From Agromyces bracchium (GTDB taxonomy: Bacteria; Actinomycetota; Actinomycetes; Actinomycetales; Microbacteriaceae), in assembly GCF_009709675.1 (NCBI RefSeq), contig NZ_WMLB01000003.1, forward strand, positions 1 to 64,000: a stretch of 64,000 nt of DNA, written 5' to 3'. Positions 7,632-15,356 of the stretch are shown one piece after another. Position numbers and translations under genes: made by a program. How positions within the stretch are numbered: the first letter of the stretch is position 1; every line of letters starts with the position of its first letter. The notes under the pieces were generated by a model that was given only the letters and a program-made list of their open reading frames with translations, was not told the origin of the DNA and made no database searches.

Positions 7632-8699
7632 GTGAGCGACCTCGTCCTCGCCCATGACTACCTCGTCCAGATGGGCGGTGCGGAGCGCGTCGTCGCCGAG
7701 TGGGCGGCGGGATTCGGGGCGTCGCGAGTCGTCACGCTCGCCTACCGCCCCGAGACGACGTTCGAGGCGTTCCGCGACCTCGACGTGCAGGCGAGCATGC
7801 CGACCGCGCTGGCCGGCCAGGTCGAGCGGATGCTTCCGGCGCTGCCGGCGATCGCCGCCCGGACGACGGTCTCGGGTGGCGATGTCGCCCTCGCGTCGTC
7901 GAGCGGCTGGGCGCACCGGTTCCGCTACGAGATGCCGTACGTCGTCTACGTGCACAGCCCGGCGCGGTGGCTGTACGCCGCCGACGACTACCGGCTGCGG
8001 CTGAGCGCCGTGCGGCGCGCCGGGCTCGCGGTCAGCACGCCGATCCTCCGCCGCGGCGACGCCGAGGCGATGGCCCGGGCGACCGCGATCGTCGCCAACT
8101 CCGAAGTGACCCGTGAGCGAATCCGCGACGCCTACGGCCTCGACTCGACCGTCGTGCATCCTCCTGTCGAGCCGGTGGCGACGGATGCCGCGGCCCCCGC
8201 CCGCGACCTCCCCGACGCGTTCGCCGTGGTGGTCGCTCGAGACCGCGGCTACAAGAACGTGCGCCTCGCCGTCGACGCCGCTCGTGAGGCGGGACTGGCG
8301 ATCGCCGTCGTCGGCGCGGGGTCCGAGACGCTCGACGATCCCGAGGCGGGCGTCCACGGGCTCGGACGCCTCAGCGACGCCGAGCTCTGCTGGGTCTACC
8401 GGGAGGCGGCCGTGGTCATCGGCGCGGGTCGGGAGGACTTCGGCCTCACGGTGCTCGAGGCGGCACTCGAGGGCACTCCCGCCGCCACGTCCGCGGCTGG
8501 TGGGTACCTCGAGACGGTGAAGCCCGGCGTGAGCGGCGCGCTCGCGGCATCCGCCACCGTCGCCGATCTCGCGGAGGCGATCAGGCTCGCGCGCGGTGCC
8601 GACCCGACCGCGGTGCGGGACTGGGGGAGCACCTTCCGCAGGGATGCGCATGTCGCGGGCATCGAGCGGGTCATCGACCTCGCGCTGAGAACGACGTAG
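7632..8699 (+). CDS. glycosyltransferase family 4 protein
   Basis: A 355-residue GT-B enzyme starting GTG SDLVLAHDYLVQMGGAERVV, the acceptor-side signature of mannosyl or rhamnosyl-type GT4 transferases (WbaZ-like). The C-terminal nucleotide-sugar domain shows ARDRGYKNVRLAVDAA and the EX7E region around REDFGLTVLEAALEGTP. No membrane segment is present, so it is cytoplasmic or peripheral. It directly follows dcd and may be co-transcribed with it. It is the first of the many glycosyltransferases that dominate the next 30 kb. Confidence 0.9.
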   Translation: MSDLVLAHDYLVQMGGAERVVAEWAAGFGASRVVTLAYRPETTFEAFRDLDVQASMPTALAGQVERMLPALPAIAARTTVSGGDVALASSSGWAHRFRYEMPYVVYVHSPARWLYAADDYRLRLSAVRRAGLAVSTPILRRGDAEAMARATAIVANSEVTRERIRDAYGLDSTVVHPPVEPVATDAAAPARDLPDAFAVVVARDRGYKNVRLAVDAAREAGLAIAVVGAGSETLDDPEAGVHGLGRLSDAELCWVYREAAVVIGAGREDFGLTVLEAALEGTPAATSAAGGYLETVKPGVSGALAASATVADLAEAIRLARGADPTAVRDWGSTFRRDAHVAGIERVIDLALRTT

Positions 8700-8746
8700 G
8701 CGACCAGCTCCGATCGGAGGAACGGTCGAGTGGGTACTGTAGCGGC

Positions 8747-9454
8747 ATGACGACCGAGCCCGCCGCGCCCCGACCCCGCTGGCGGCGGGTTCTCGGGAGC
8801 TTCTGGGGCCAGTTGCTGCTCGCCTTCCTCGTCGTCGGCCTGATCCTGACCTTCCTCGCGAAGCCGTACGTGGTGCCGTCGGGCTCGATGCTCGAGACCC
8901 TCGAGCCGGGGGATCGGATCCTCGTGAACCGGATCGCCTTCCTGGGATCCGAGCCGGTCACCGGCGACATCATCGTGTTCGACGCCGACGATGCGTGGGA
9001 CGTCCCCGCCTCGGCACCGACCGATCCGATCCGAACGGCGTTGCGCTGGGTCGGTGAGGTCACCGGCTTCGGCCCGTCAGGGCCGCACACGCTCGTGAAG
9101 CGGGTGATCGGATCCTCGGGTGAGGTGGTCGCCTGCTGCGACGCGACGGGAGCGGTGCTGGTCGACGGCCGTCCCATCGACGAGCCCTACGTCTCCAACG
9201 ACTTCGCATTCGAGGAGGGAACCCTCGACTGCACGACGACGCCGCGGTCCTCGCGCTGTTTCGACGAGGTCACTGTGCCCGACGAGTCCTACCTCGTGCT
9301 CGGGGACAATCGATCCGGCTCGCGGGATTCGGCCTACGCTTGTCGCTCTGCCGACGCGAGCGACGATTGCTGGCGATGGGCGTCGCACGCTGGGATCGTC
9401 GGCGAGGTGGCCGCCGTCCTCTGGCCGATCCCACGTTGGGGGGCGCTCGGCTAG
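8747..9454 (+). CDS. lepB: signal peptidase I
   Basis: A 235-residue S26 serine peptidase. One N-terminal membrane anchor (residues about 21-40, LLLAFLVVGLILTFLAKP) precedes PSGSMLETL with catalytic Ser47. The general base is Lys118 in LVKRVIG, and the late GDNRSGSRDS motif is intact. It cleaves signal peptides on the outer membrane face. A TACTGT -10-like box lies about 10 bases before the ATG. It stands beside the HprK-like gene and a Tat-exported protein, so it may process that locus's exported products, though a housekeeping role is equally likely. Confidence 0.93.
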   Translation: MTTEPAAPRPRWRRVLGSFWGQLLLAFLVVGLILTFLAKPYVVPSGSMLETLEPGDRILVNRIAFLGSEPVTGDIIVFDADDAWDVPASAPTDPIRTALRWVGEVTGFGPSGPHTLVKRVIGSSGEVVACCDATGAVLVDGRPIDEPYVSNDFAFEEGTLDCTTTPRSSRCFDEVTVPDESYLVLGDNRSGSRDSAYACRSADASDDCWRWASHAGIVGEVAAVLWPIPRWGALG

Positions 9455-9496
9455 GATCGGGCCGCAACGGGCGCCATCGCGCGAGAGGATGAACGC

Positions 9497-9523
9497 ATGG
9501 ATCTGCGCGAGACGGTTCGATGA
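9497..9523 (+). CDS. possible 8-codon leader peptide coupled to the HprK-like gene
   Basis: ATG 9497 preceded by GAGAGGA opens a frame M-D-L-R-E-T-V-R that stops at 9521-9523, overlapping the next start in an ATGA. It could be a translation-coupling leader. It is too short for any homology argument and may be chance. Confidence 0.2.
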   Translation: MDLRETVR

Positions 9524-10623
9524 CCACGGCACATCGCGCCTCCCCCGAGCATCTCGACGTGACGGCGATCGGCGTCACGGTGCGCATCCACTTCGCGCCG
9601 GACGTGCCCGAGGGAACGCGCACGCGAGTCGCCGAAGCCTGGGCGGACGCGGTAGTGGACGCCGAGGGCGCCGACGCAGCCGTCGAGGTCGATTCGGATA
9701 CCCCGATCGAATCGATGCTCGAACGGCTCTCGGTCCGCGTCACGCTCGCGGCGCTCGCACACCAGCGGGGCGAGTTGATCATGATGCACGCCGCAGGTGT
9801 CGCGATGGACGACGGCCGCGTGGTCGCGTTCGTCGGTCCGTCCGGCCGTGGGAAGACGACCCTGAGCGCCACCCTCGGGGCGCACTTCGGCTACGTCTCC
9901 GACGAGACCGTTGCGGTCGACCGCGACCTCACCGTGCACGCGTACCGCAAGCCGCTTTCGAAGGTGCGCTCGAACGGCCCGAAGGAACAGGTCGCGCCGC
10001 GTCGCGCCGGGCTGATGGACCTGCCGGTCGCACCGCTGAGACTCGCGGCGCTCGTCCTGCTCGATCGTCAGCCGGACGTCTCCGCACCCGAGCTGACGCG
10101 GGTTCCGGTGATCGACGCCATCGCCGAGCTGGTTCCGCAGTTGAGCTATGTCACCGACTTCGAGGCTCCATTGCAGCGTCTCGCAGCACTGTGCGACGCC
10201 GTCGGCGGCGTCTGGCGTGTGACCTATGGTGAGGCGGCGACGGTGGTTCCTCTGATCCCGGAGCTGTTCAGCGCACCGCCGGGTGCCGCTCGCTCATGGA
10301 GGCCGCTCGAGCCTGCCCAGGGCGAAACCTGGACGAGTACGACCGACTTCCGGTGGGGGCCGGTTTCCGACGCCATCGCCGCCGACGGAAGCGTTGCGGT
10401 CATGAGCGACGGCGTGCTTCGCGTGCTCGCGGGCATCGCTCCTTCGATCTGGCTGGGCATCGGGAGGGGTTCGACGTTCGAGCAGCTCGTGACGCAGACG
10501 ATCGCGGAATTCGGCCACCCGCCCGCAGGGGACGCCTCAGGTCTGGTCGGCGGGGTGATCGATGAGCTGCTCAGCGCCGGACTGGTCGTTCGAGGAGATC
10601 GATCGGGTCGAGCGGCAGTCTGA
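9520..10623 (+). CDS. HprK-like P-loop kinase with C-terminal PqqD-like domain
   Basis: A 367-residue protein. Residues about 85-250 resemble the HPr kinase/PEP carboxykinase-like fold: EL-IMMHAAGVAM, then the P-loop GPSGRGKT (106-113), an acidic patch at YVSDETVAV, and a region corresponding to the HprK-related kinases seen in uncharacterised peptide-modification clusters. Residues about 265-355 (PVSDAIAADGSVAVMSDG, then a helical end with VIDELLSAGLVV) look like a PqqD domain, the usual leader-peptide recognition element. True HPr regulation of the PTS is unlikely since no HPr partner is present. It runs convergent to the Tat-exported Cys-rich gene, with a shared hairpin between. Kinase assignment is by fold only and the substrate is unknown. 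Confidence 0.75.
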   Translation: MTTAHRASPEHLDVTAIGVTVRIHFAPDVPEGTRTRVAEAWADAVVDAEGADAAVEVDSDTPIESMLERLSVRVTLAALAHQRGELIMMHAAGVAMDDGRVVAFVGPSGRGKTTLSATLGAHFGYVSDETVAVDRDLTVHAYRKPLSKVRSNGPKEQVAPRRAGLMDLPVAPLRLAALVLLDRQPDVSAPELTRVPVIDAIAELVPQLSYVTDFEAPLQRLAALCDAVGGVWRVTYGEAATVVPLIPELFSAPPGAARSWRPLEPAQGETWTSTTDFRWGPVSDAIAADGSVAVMSDGVLRVLAGIAPSIWLGIGRGSTFEQLVTQTIAEFGHPPAGDASGLVGGVIDELLSAGLVVRGDRSGRAAV

Positions 10624-10710
10624 CACCGGGGCTCAGTCATCGAGGCTGCCCGTGACGCCCGTTGGTCCGACGAGCTCGACGAACTGGGCCACACGTCGCT
10701 GGCACGGAAA

Positions 10711-10739
10711 ACGCTCGGCCGGAGTGTCCGGCCGAGCGT
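10711..10739. terminator. bidirectional intrinsic terminator hairpin
   Basis: Perfect 12-bp stem ACGCTCGGCCGG / CCGGCCGAGCGT with a 5-base loop AGTGT. On the minus strand it is followed by TTTTCC, so it best ends the gene at 10760-11242. On the plus strand it lies about 90 bases past the HprK-like stop. Confidence 0.8.
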
Positions 10740-10759
10740 CTTCCGTTGGTACGCGAAAC

Positions 10760-11242
10760 TCAGGCGGCGCAGCGGCCGTCCGTGCAGTCGGAGATGTCGC
10801 TCGTGGGGATCTTGTCGTCGACGATGGGGGTGCCGCCATCGACGGTGTAGGTGATCTCGAGGAAGTTACCGCTGTTGGTGCTGTTGAACAGGTACTGGCC
10901 CGTCTCGGTTCCCGCGGTGAAGCAGATCGGGAAGGTGACGCCCGGGCCCGGGGTGAACACCGAGCCGTTGGCCTTCTCGACGTTCGTGACGCAGATCTCG
11001 GACGTCGTGTCGGGACAGACCGTGCCGTCGGTCGTGAAGGTGAGGTAGTAGCCCCACGGGTCCCCGGTCGACTGCCCGGGGCACTTGCATGCGTTCTGGC
11101 CGATGATGACGTTGGGGATACAGCTCGCGGCGGCGGTGGGTGCGTTGACGGCGACGGCGACAGCGGGAACTGCCCAAGCCATCGCCTTCGTGACGGTCCG
11201 GCGGCTGACGCCGGGCAGTTCAGAGTTCTGGGTCTCGGTCAT
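10760..11242 (-). CDS. Tat-exported cysteine-rich protein of unknown function
   Basis: A 160-residue protein. Its N-terminus carries a twin-arginine motif S-R-R-T-V-T-K (residues 13-19), then a weakly hydrophobic core (AMAWAVPAVAVAVNAP) and a cleavage-like AAAS near residue 40. The mature part holds eight cysteines (41, 52, 54, 76, 84, 107, 153, 158), including CKC and a final DCTDGRC, and is beta-rich with Thr/Gly/Asn. Tat export means it crosses the membrane folded, so disulfides or another modification may be set before or during export. The operon behind it encodes a MauE-thioredoxin fusion that could supply this. The ATG has GAAGGA nine bases upstream. No family was recognised. It may be a surface component or the substrate of the neighbouring kinase/PqqD set. 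Confidence 0.75.
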   Translation of the reverse strand: MTETQNSELPGVSRRTVTKAMAWAVPAVAVAVNAPTAAASCIPNVIIGQNACKCPGQSTGDPWGYYLTFTTDGTVCPDTTSEICVTNVEKANGSVFTPGPGVTFPICFTAGTETGQYLFNSTNSGNFLEITYTVDGGTPIVDDKIPTSDISDCTDGRCAA

Positions 11243-11358
11243 GGCCTCTGGTCCTTCGACGAGTGTGCTGTGAGGTTCGTGTGATATGGGTAACGCTCGT
11301 GAATGCTATCGCATGCTGAGGAATGCGCAACACTCGTCGGAGCCCCCACGTACGGGGG

Positions 11359-12216
11359 TCAGAATCGTTGCCGAAGGAGTTCCCGGACGCCACGGATCGG
11401 ACGATTGAGGAACTCGTAGAAGACGTCGCGACGCGTCGGTGGGCGGCCGAGCTGGTGTTCGAGGTGGGTTCGGTTGACCAGGGGGGCGCGGAGGACGAGC
11501 GCGACGCGAGCACTCAAGCTCTGCTCCGCCAGGATCCGCCCCCACCACTCCTCGACGCGACCACCGCCCTCGGTGACGGCCTTCCAGAGCTTGAACTCGC
11601 GGGCTCCTCGGTGAGCGTCGAGCCGGCCGAACGCCGCATCGAACGCCAGACGAGCGTCGAGCACGTCGACTTCACGCTCGATCTCGTTCCGGCGTTCCGA
11701 GTCGGCGTCGGACCATGCGCCATCGAGCTCCGAGCGCTGGCGCGAGCGTGCGGCGTTGAGGATTGCGATGACCGCCTGAGAAGTCAGGTCCGGTGCGGCG
11801 CAGCTCACGCCGGAGACGTCGACTGCGCCACGTGATGACCACAGCCGGTCGAACGCCTGCTCGGGCGGGATGCCGATGCCGGGAAACGATCGGTGCACGT
11901 CGAGGTAGCCCCACGTGTCGTGCAGGTAGGTCTGGGCGTGGCCGAAGGGAGAGCCGCCGACGAACGTGCTGTAGATCCGCCAACCTCGCGCGCGAAGCGC
12001 GGTGTCGAGCGCGTCGATCTGTCCGGGATCAACCAAGATGTCGATGTCGGTGCCCGGTGATGCGTTCTTTCGGATCGAGCGGTCGACGGTGTCCCCCTTG
12101 ATGTGGAGGAGGCGGACGCCGACCTGCCCGGCGAGCGTCTGCACCGCTGCCCTGCCGAGATGGAGACGCACGGCATGAGGCACCGTCGCCGACGCGGAAT
12201 CGGCGTCGACGTTCAC
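11359..12216 (-). CDS. nucleotidyltransferase family protein (NTP_transf_5-like)
   Basis: A 285-residue protein with a minimal nucleotidyltransferase core: an N-terminal helix, LLHIKGDTV, and the metal-binding GTDIDILVDP with the paired aspartates. A partner acidic strand follows near YLDVHRSFPGI, then helical bundle sequence. It fits the uncharacterised family (PF14907-like) that recurs beside HprK-related kinases, PqqD proteins and lasso-peptide or exosortase loci. It presumably transfers a nucleotide or related group to an unknown acceptor. Start is GTG 12216, and it lies 40 bases after the BY-kinase as last gene of the minus-strand operon from 16402. Confidence 0.78.
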   Translation of the reverse strand: MNVDADSASATVPHAVRLHLGRAAVQTLAGQVGVRLLHIKGDTVDRSIRKNASPGTDIDILVDPGQIDALDTALRARGWRIYSTFVGGSPFGHAQTYLHDTWGYLDVHRSFPGIGIPPEQAFDRLWSSRGAVDVSGVSCAAPDLTSQAVIAILNAARSRQRSELDGAWSDADSERRNEIEREVDVLDARLAFDAAFGRLDAHRGAREFKLWKAVTEGGGRVEEWWGRILAEQSLSARVALVLRAPLVNRTHLEHQLGRPPTRRDVFYEFLNRPIRGVRELLRQRF

Positions 12217-12256
12217 GCCGACGCCCCGTCGACGATGGAGTCGGGTGCCGGCATCG

Positions 12257-13672
12257 CTAGGCCGACTCGGCTGCCGCGCGGGTGGACGACCGCTTCCGGC
12301 TCTCGCCCTTCACGTACTCCTGCACGTAGGCCGCGGAGGCGTAGGGCGACGCGTCGCCGCCCTTCCTCGGCACCTTGTTCAGTACGAGCCCGAGTGCGCG
12401 GCCGTTCGCCTTGTGGACGGCGTCGAGCGCCTTCTCGACGAAGTCGTAGTTGGTCTTCCCGACGCCGACGACGAGCAGGGCCCCGTCGGCCTGTTGCGTG
12501 AGCACGGCACCGTCGGTCACTGCGAGCAGCGGCGGCGCGTCGATGATGACGGTGGCGTGCTTCGCCAGATCCTCGAGGAGCTGGCGCATTCGCGCGGACC
12601 CGAGCACCTCGCTCGGGTTCGGCGGGATCGTCCCGGCCGCGAGCACGAGCAGGTGCGGGTCGTGCGGTGTCCGTTGGAGCACGTCGGCGACCGCCGCACG
12701 CCCGGTCAGGACATCGCTCAGGCCGGCCCCTCCCGGCAGTTCGAGGTTGGTCGCCACCGTCGGCCGGCGGAGGTCGCCGTCGACCAGGACGACCGGCTCG
12801 CCGCTGCGGGCCAGAGTGAGCGCGAGGTTGCAGGCGATGGTCGACTTGCCATCACCCGGCAACGGGCTGGAGACGACGATCTTGCGCGGCGGGTTGTCGA
12901 CATCCATGAAGCGGAGGTTCGTGCGAAGTGATCGCAGAGCCTCGGCAACCGGGAAGGCGCGCTCTCCGGCGGTATCGGTCAGGAGCTTGCTCGCGCCTGT
13001 GAGGGCGTTCGACGACGGGATCACTCCCATGACCGGGACATGGAGCTTCGACTCGACGTCGTCGGTCGCCCTGACGCGCCGGTCGGATGCGGTGCGGGTC
13101 AGGGCGAACGCGATGCCGGCGCCGAGACCGAGAACGCCGCCGACGATGAGGGCCGTTCGGGTGTCCGGGAAGACCGGAACGGTCGGAACGGTGGCCGCGG
13201 CGGCGGCGTAGATGCTGATCTCGGTCGGGGTGTCCTCGCCGTCGACGACTGCCACGGTCGCGGCGAGCGCGTCGATCCATGCTTGAGCGAGGGCCGCGGC
13301 TTCCTGCGGAGTGCTCGCCTGAGCCGTGAACCGGATGATGGCGGTGCTCTGCGGGTTCTCGACCGTGATCCTCGAGGCGACCGATGCGGGGCTTTCGGTG
13401 AGCCCCAGATCGTCGATGACGCGCTCCGCCACTTCCTCCCACCCGGCCATGTCGATCAGGGTCGGCACCTTCAAGCGGGCGGAGCTGTCATCGTTCAGGA
13501 GCTGACCGTTCTCGTATTCGGTCTTCGCCTGCACGACACCACTCGCGGTCGCCTCGTAGACCGGGGTCTGCAAGAGCGACCAGCCGTACGCGGTGCCGAT
13601 GCCGAGCAGGGTCATCAGGGCGATGGCCAGCCAGTGGCGACGCAATCCGCGAAGGTAGTCGCGCAGCTCCAT
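12257..13672 (-). CDS. polysaccharide chain-length regulator / BY-type tyrosine autokinase
   Basis: A 471-residue fusion. The N-terminal Wzz part has two membrane segments (about 13-33 and 173-191) around an extracytoplasmic region. The C-terminal cytoplasmic kinase has Walker A PLPGDGKST (270-278), Walker A' VLVDGDLRRP (295-304) and a Walker B-like VIIDAPPLL. The tail carries a small tyrosine cluster (Y-A-S-A-A-Y-V-Q-E-Y) for autophosphorylation. Such proteins control polymer length and export of exo- or capsular polysaccharide. The partner phosphatase is probably the low-molecular-weight PTP at 35074. It lies 17 bases after the Wzy gene, with an AGGGGGCGG ribosome site. Confidence 0.92.
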   Translation of the reverse strand: MELRDYLRGLRRHWLAIALMTLLGIGTAYGWSLLQTPVYEATASGVVQAKTEYENGQLLNDDSSARLKVPTLIDMAGWEEVAERVIDDLGLTESPASVASRITVENPQSTAIIRFTAQASTPQEAAALAQAWIDALAATVAVVDGEDTPTEISIYAAAAATVPTVPVFPDTRTALIVGGVLGLGAGIAFALTRTASDRRVRATDDVESKLHVPVMGVIPSSNALTGASKLLTDTAGERAFPVAEALRSLRTNLRFMDVDNPPRKIVVSSPLPGDGKSTIACNLALTLARSGEPVVLVDGDLRRPTVATNLELPGGAGLSDVLTGRAAVADVLQRTPHDPHLLVLAAGTIPPNPSEVLGSARMRQLLEDLAKHATVIIDAPPLLAVTDGAVLTQQADGALLVVGVGKTNYDFVEKALDAVHKANGRALGLVLNKVPRKGGDASPYASAAYVQEYVKGESRKRSSTRAAAESA

Positions 13673-13689
13673 GCCGCCCCCTCGAGGTG

Positions 13690-15093
13690 TCAGCGTCCGT
13701 CGGCCGAGCGGCCGACGGCTCTATCGTATGGCAGCGTAAACGACCGGCCCCGTGGATCGGTCGGTGGAGCGAGTCCGGCGGCATCGGTGTCGGATGGATT
13801 CGACGAGCGTTGCAGGGCCATGGCACCGAGGCAGATCCCGGCGATGACGAAGGGCACCGACGTCTGTACGCCGGCCCAGAAGAGGTCGAACTGGGCTTGG
13901 ACGATCCGGCTGAGCACCGCCGCGAGGGCGAGCGTGCCGTAGGCCTTGTCGACCCGCCACAGTACGACCGTGAATCCGATCCACATCGTGATGAACGCCG
14001 CCAGTCCGACCAAACCGGCGGAGGCGGCCACCTCGAGCTCGGCCTGGGGCGGTTGGTAGGGCAGCGTCGGGTCGACGTACCAGAACCGCAGGCCGTGTCC
14101 GAAGATCGGGGCGTGCTTCCAGTACGCATAGACCTCGCGGAACCACTCCAGTCGCTGGAACGTCGAATTGTGCTGGTTCTGCGATTCGACCTGTTCGAGC
14201 ACCATCGACACCGTGAGCCAGATCGCCGGCACCGCGAGTGCCAGCAGCAGCCTCGACTGGCCGCCGCGGCGAACCAGGATCACGATGGCTGCGACGACGA
14301 GTCCGATCCACGCCTGCCGCGACTGGCTCATCGCGATCGCGATGAGCAGAAGCCAGAGCGCCGGGCGCGTCCACCGCGTCGACAGGCCGGCCCACGGGGG
14401 GTGCACGTACGCGATCAGTGCGACGAATGCGAGCGCGGTGCCGACGAAGTTCTTGTGCATCGGCCACGGGATGTCGGGGTAGACCGGGCCGAAATTCCCA
14501 CCCGCGTACTGGAGGACTCCGGTGATGATCGTGCCCGCGGCGAGCACGCACCCGGCGGCGATCATCGCGGTGAACGCCCATCTGGCGTAGCCCGCGCGCC
14601 CGATCGCCCAGCCGACCACGAGGGCGCCGGAGATCAGCAGCCAGGCGTGGAACCATTCGACGGTGTTCTGCACGAACGGGTTCACGATCACGGTGAAGAG
14701 CGTCGCGAACTGGTACCCGAGGTTGAACCACAGCATCGCCCGGAGTTCGCGACTGTAGGGCCGATGGCCGAGCAGCACGGCCGTGCCGAACGCGGCGGCC
14801 AGCGCGACGTCCGAAGCCGAGACGTCGCTGCCGCCGAAACCGGCCCGTTGGGCGACGAAGAGCGCGGGCATCGCCATGAGCGCGATCGCGAGCGGCTTCG
14901 ACGTGGTGACGACGACACCGACGATGAGCGCGGCGATCGCGATGCCCGTGACGAGTGCACCTTCGCCGGCGCGATCGAGGAGGACGTAGGTGGCGACCAC
15001 CGTGCCGATGGCCAGAAGCGACCAGCGCCAGAGCGCCGCCCACCAGTCGGCGGCGCGCTCGCGGAATCGGACCGGAGGGGCATCCGCGCGCAT
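13690..15093 (-). CDS. O-antigen ligase / Wzy-type polymerase family membrane protein
   Basis: A 467-residue protein with about ten to twelve membrane segments. A long outside loop near residues 300-345 has the Wzy_C signatures (FQRLEWFREVYAYW, HAPIFGHGL), followed by ELEVAASAGLVGLAAF. It would polymerise undecaprenyl-linked repeat units on the outer face or ligate glycans. The ATG overlaps the stop of the PqqD gene (ATGA at 15092-15095), and BY-kinase follows downstream, the usual partner. The hydrophilic C-terminus is short and not conserved. Confidence 0.88.
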   Translation of the reverse strand: MRADAPPVRFRERAADWWAALWRWSLLAIGTVVATYVLLDRAGEGALVTGIAIAALIVGVVVTTSKPLAIALMAMPALFVAQRAGFGGSDVSASDVALAAAFGTAVLLGHRPYSRELRAMLWFNLGYQFATLFTVIVNPFVQNTVEWFHAWLLISGALVVGWAIGRAGYARWAFTAMIAAGCVLAAGTIITGVLQYAGGNFGPVYPDIPWPMHKNFVGTALAFVALIAYVHPPWAGLSTRWTRPALWLLLIAIAMSQSRQAWIGLVVAAIVILVRRGGQSRLLLALAVPAIWLTVSMVLEQVESQNQHNSTFQRLEWFREVYAYWKHAPIFGHGLRFWYVDPTLPYQPPQAELEVAASAGLVGLAAFITMWIGFTVVLWRVDKAYGTLALAAVLSRIVQAQFDLFWAGVQTSVPFVIAGICLGAMALQRSSNPSDTDAAGLAPPTDPRGRSFTLPYDRAVGRSADGR

Positions 15094-15356
15094 CAGGTCG
15101 CCTCCTCGACGAGCAGCCCACGGGCGACGAGGTCGTCGAGGAATGCATCAACGTGGGATGCGATGTCCTCGGCGGGGCCGGCCACCTGGCCGATGACACG
15201 GTCGACGAGGTACTCACGGTCGCCCTGCGTCGCCTCGGTGAAGATCAACGCCGCGACGCCGTCCAGCACGAGGATCGGCCCATCGGGCAACGGTGCGAGG
15301 TAGATCGCATCTCCGGATGCCTCGAGGCCGACGTCCGCCGCGAGCGCGTACCGCAT
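15093..15356 (-). CDS. PqqD-like peptide chaperone (RiPP recognition element fold)
   Basis: An 87-residue protein. It has an N-terminal beta hairpin (IYLAPLPDGPILVLDGVAAL) with the typical G-V-A-A-L-I-F, then a three-helix end (EYLVDRVIGQV, IASHVDAFLDDLVARGLL). This is the length and pattern of stand-alone PqqD/RRE proteins that bind leader peptides for modifying enzymes. The start ATG 15356 overlaps the stop of the MauE-thioredoxin gene, and its own stop overlaps the Wzy start, so translation is tightly coupled. A second PqqD-like domain is fused to the HprK-like protein at 9520. No radical-SAM enzyme or classical RiPP precursor is visible. Confidence 0.72.
   Translation of the reverse strand: MRYALAADVGLEASGDAIYLAPLPDGPILVLDGVAALIFTEATQGDREYLVDRVIGQVAGPAEDIASHVDAFLDDLVARGLLVEEAT

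Noticed and set aside
9520-10623. Classical HPr kinase/phosphorylase regulating sugar uptake
   Set aside because: No HPr or PTS gene is nearby, actinobacteria generally lack that regulatory route, and the C-terminal part is PqqD-like.
12257-13672. A divergent Wzz gene and separate kinase
   Set aside because: The frame is continuous from the first membrane segment to the tyrosine tail, so it is a single fused protein.
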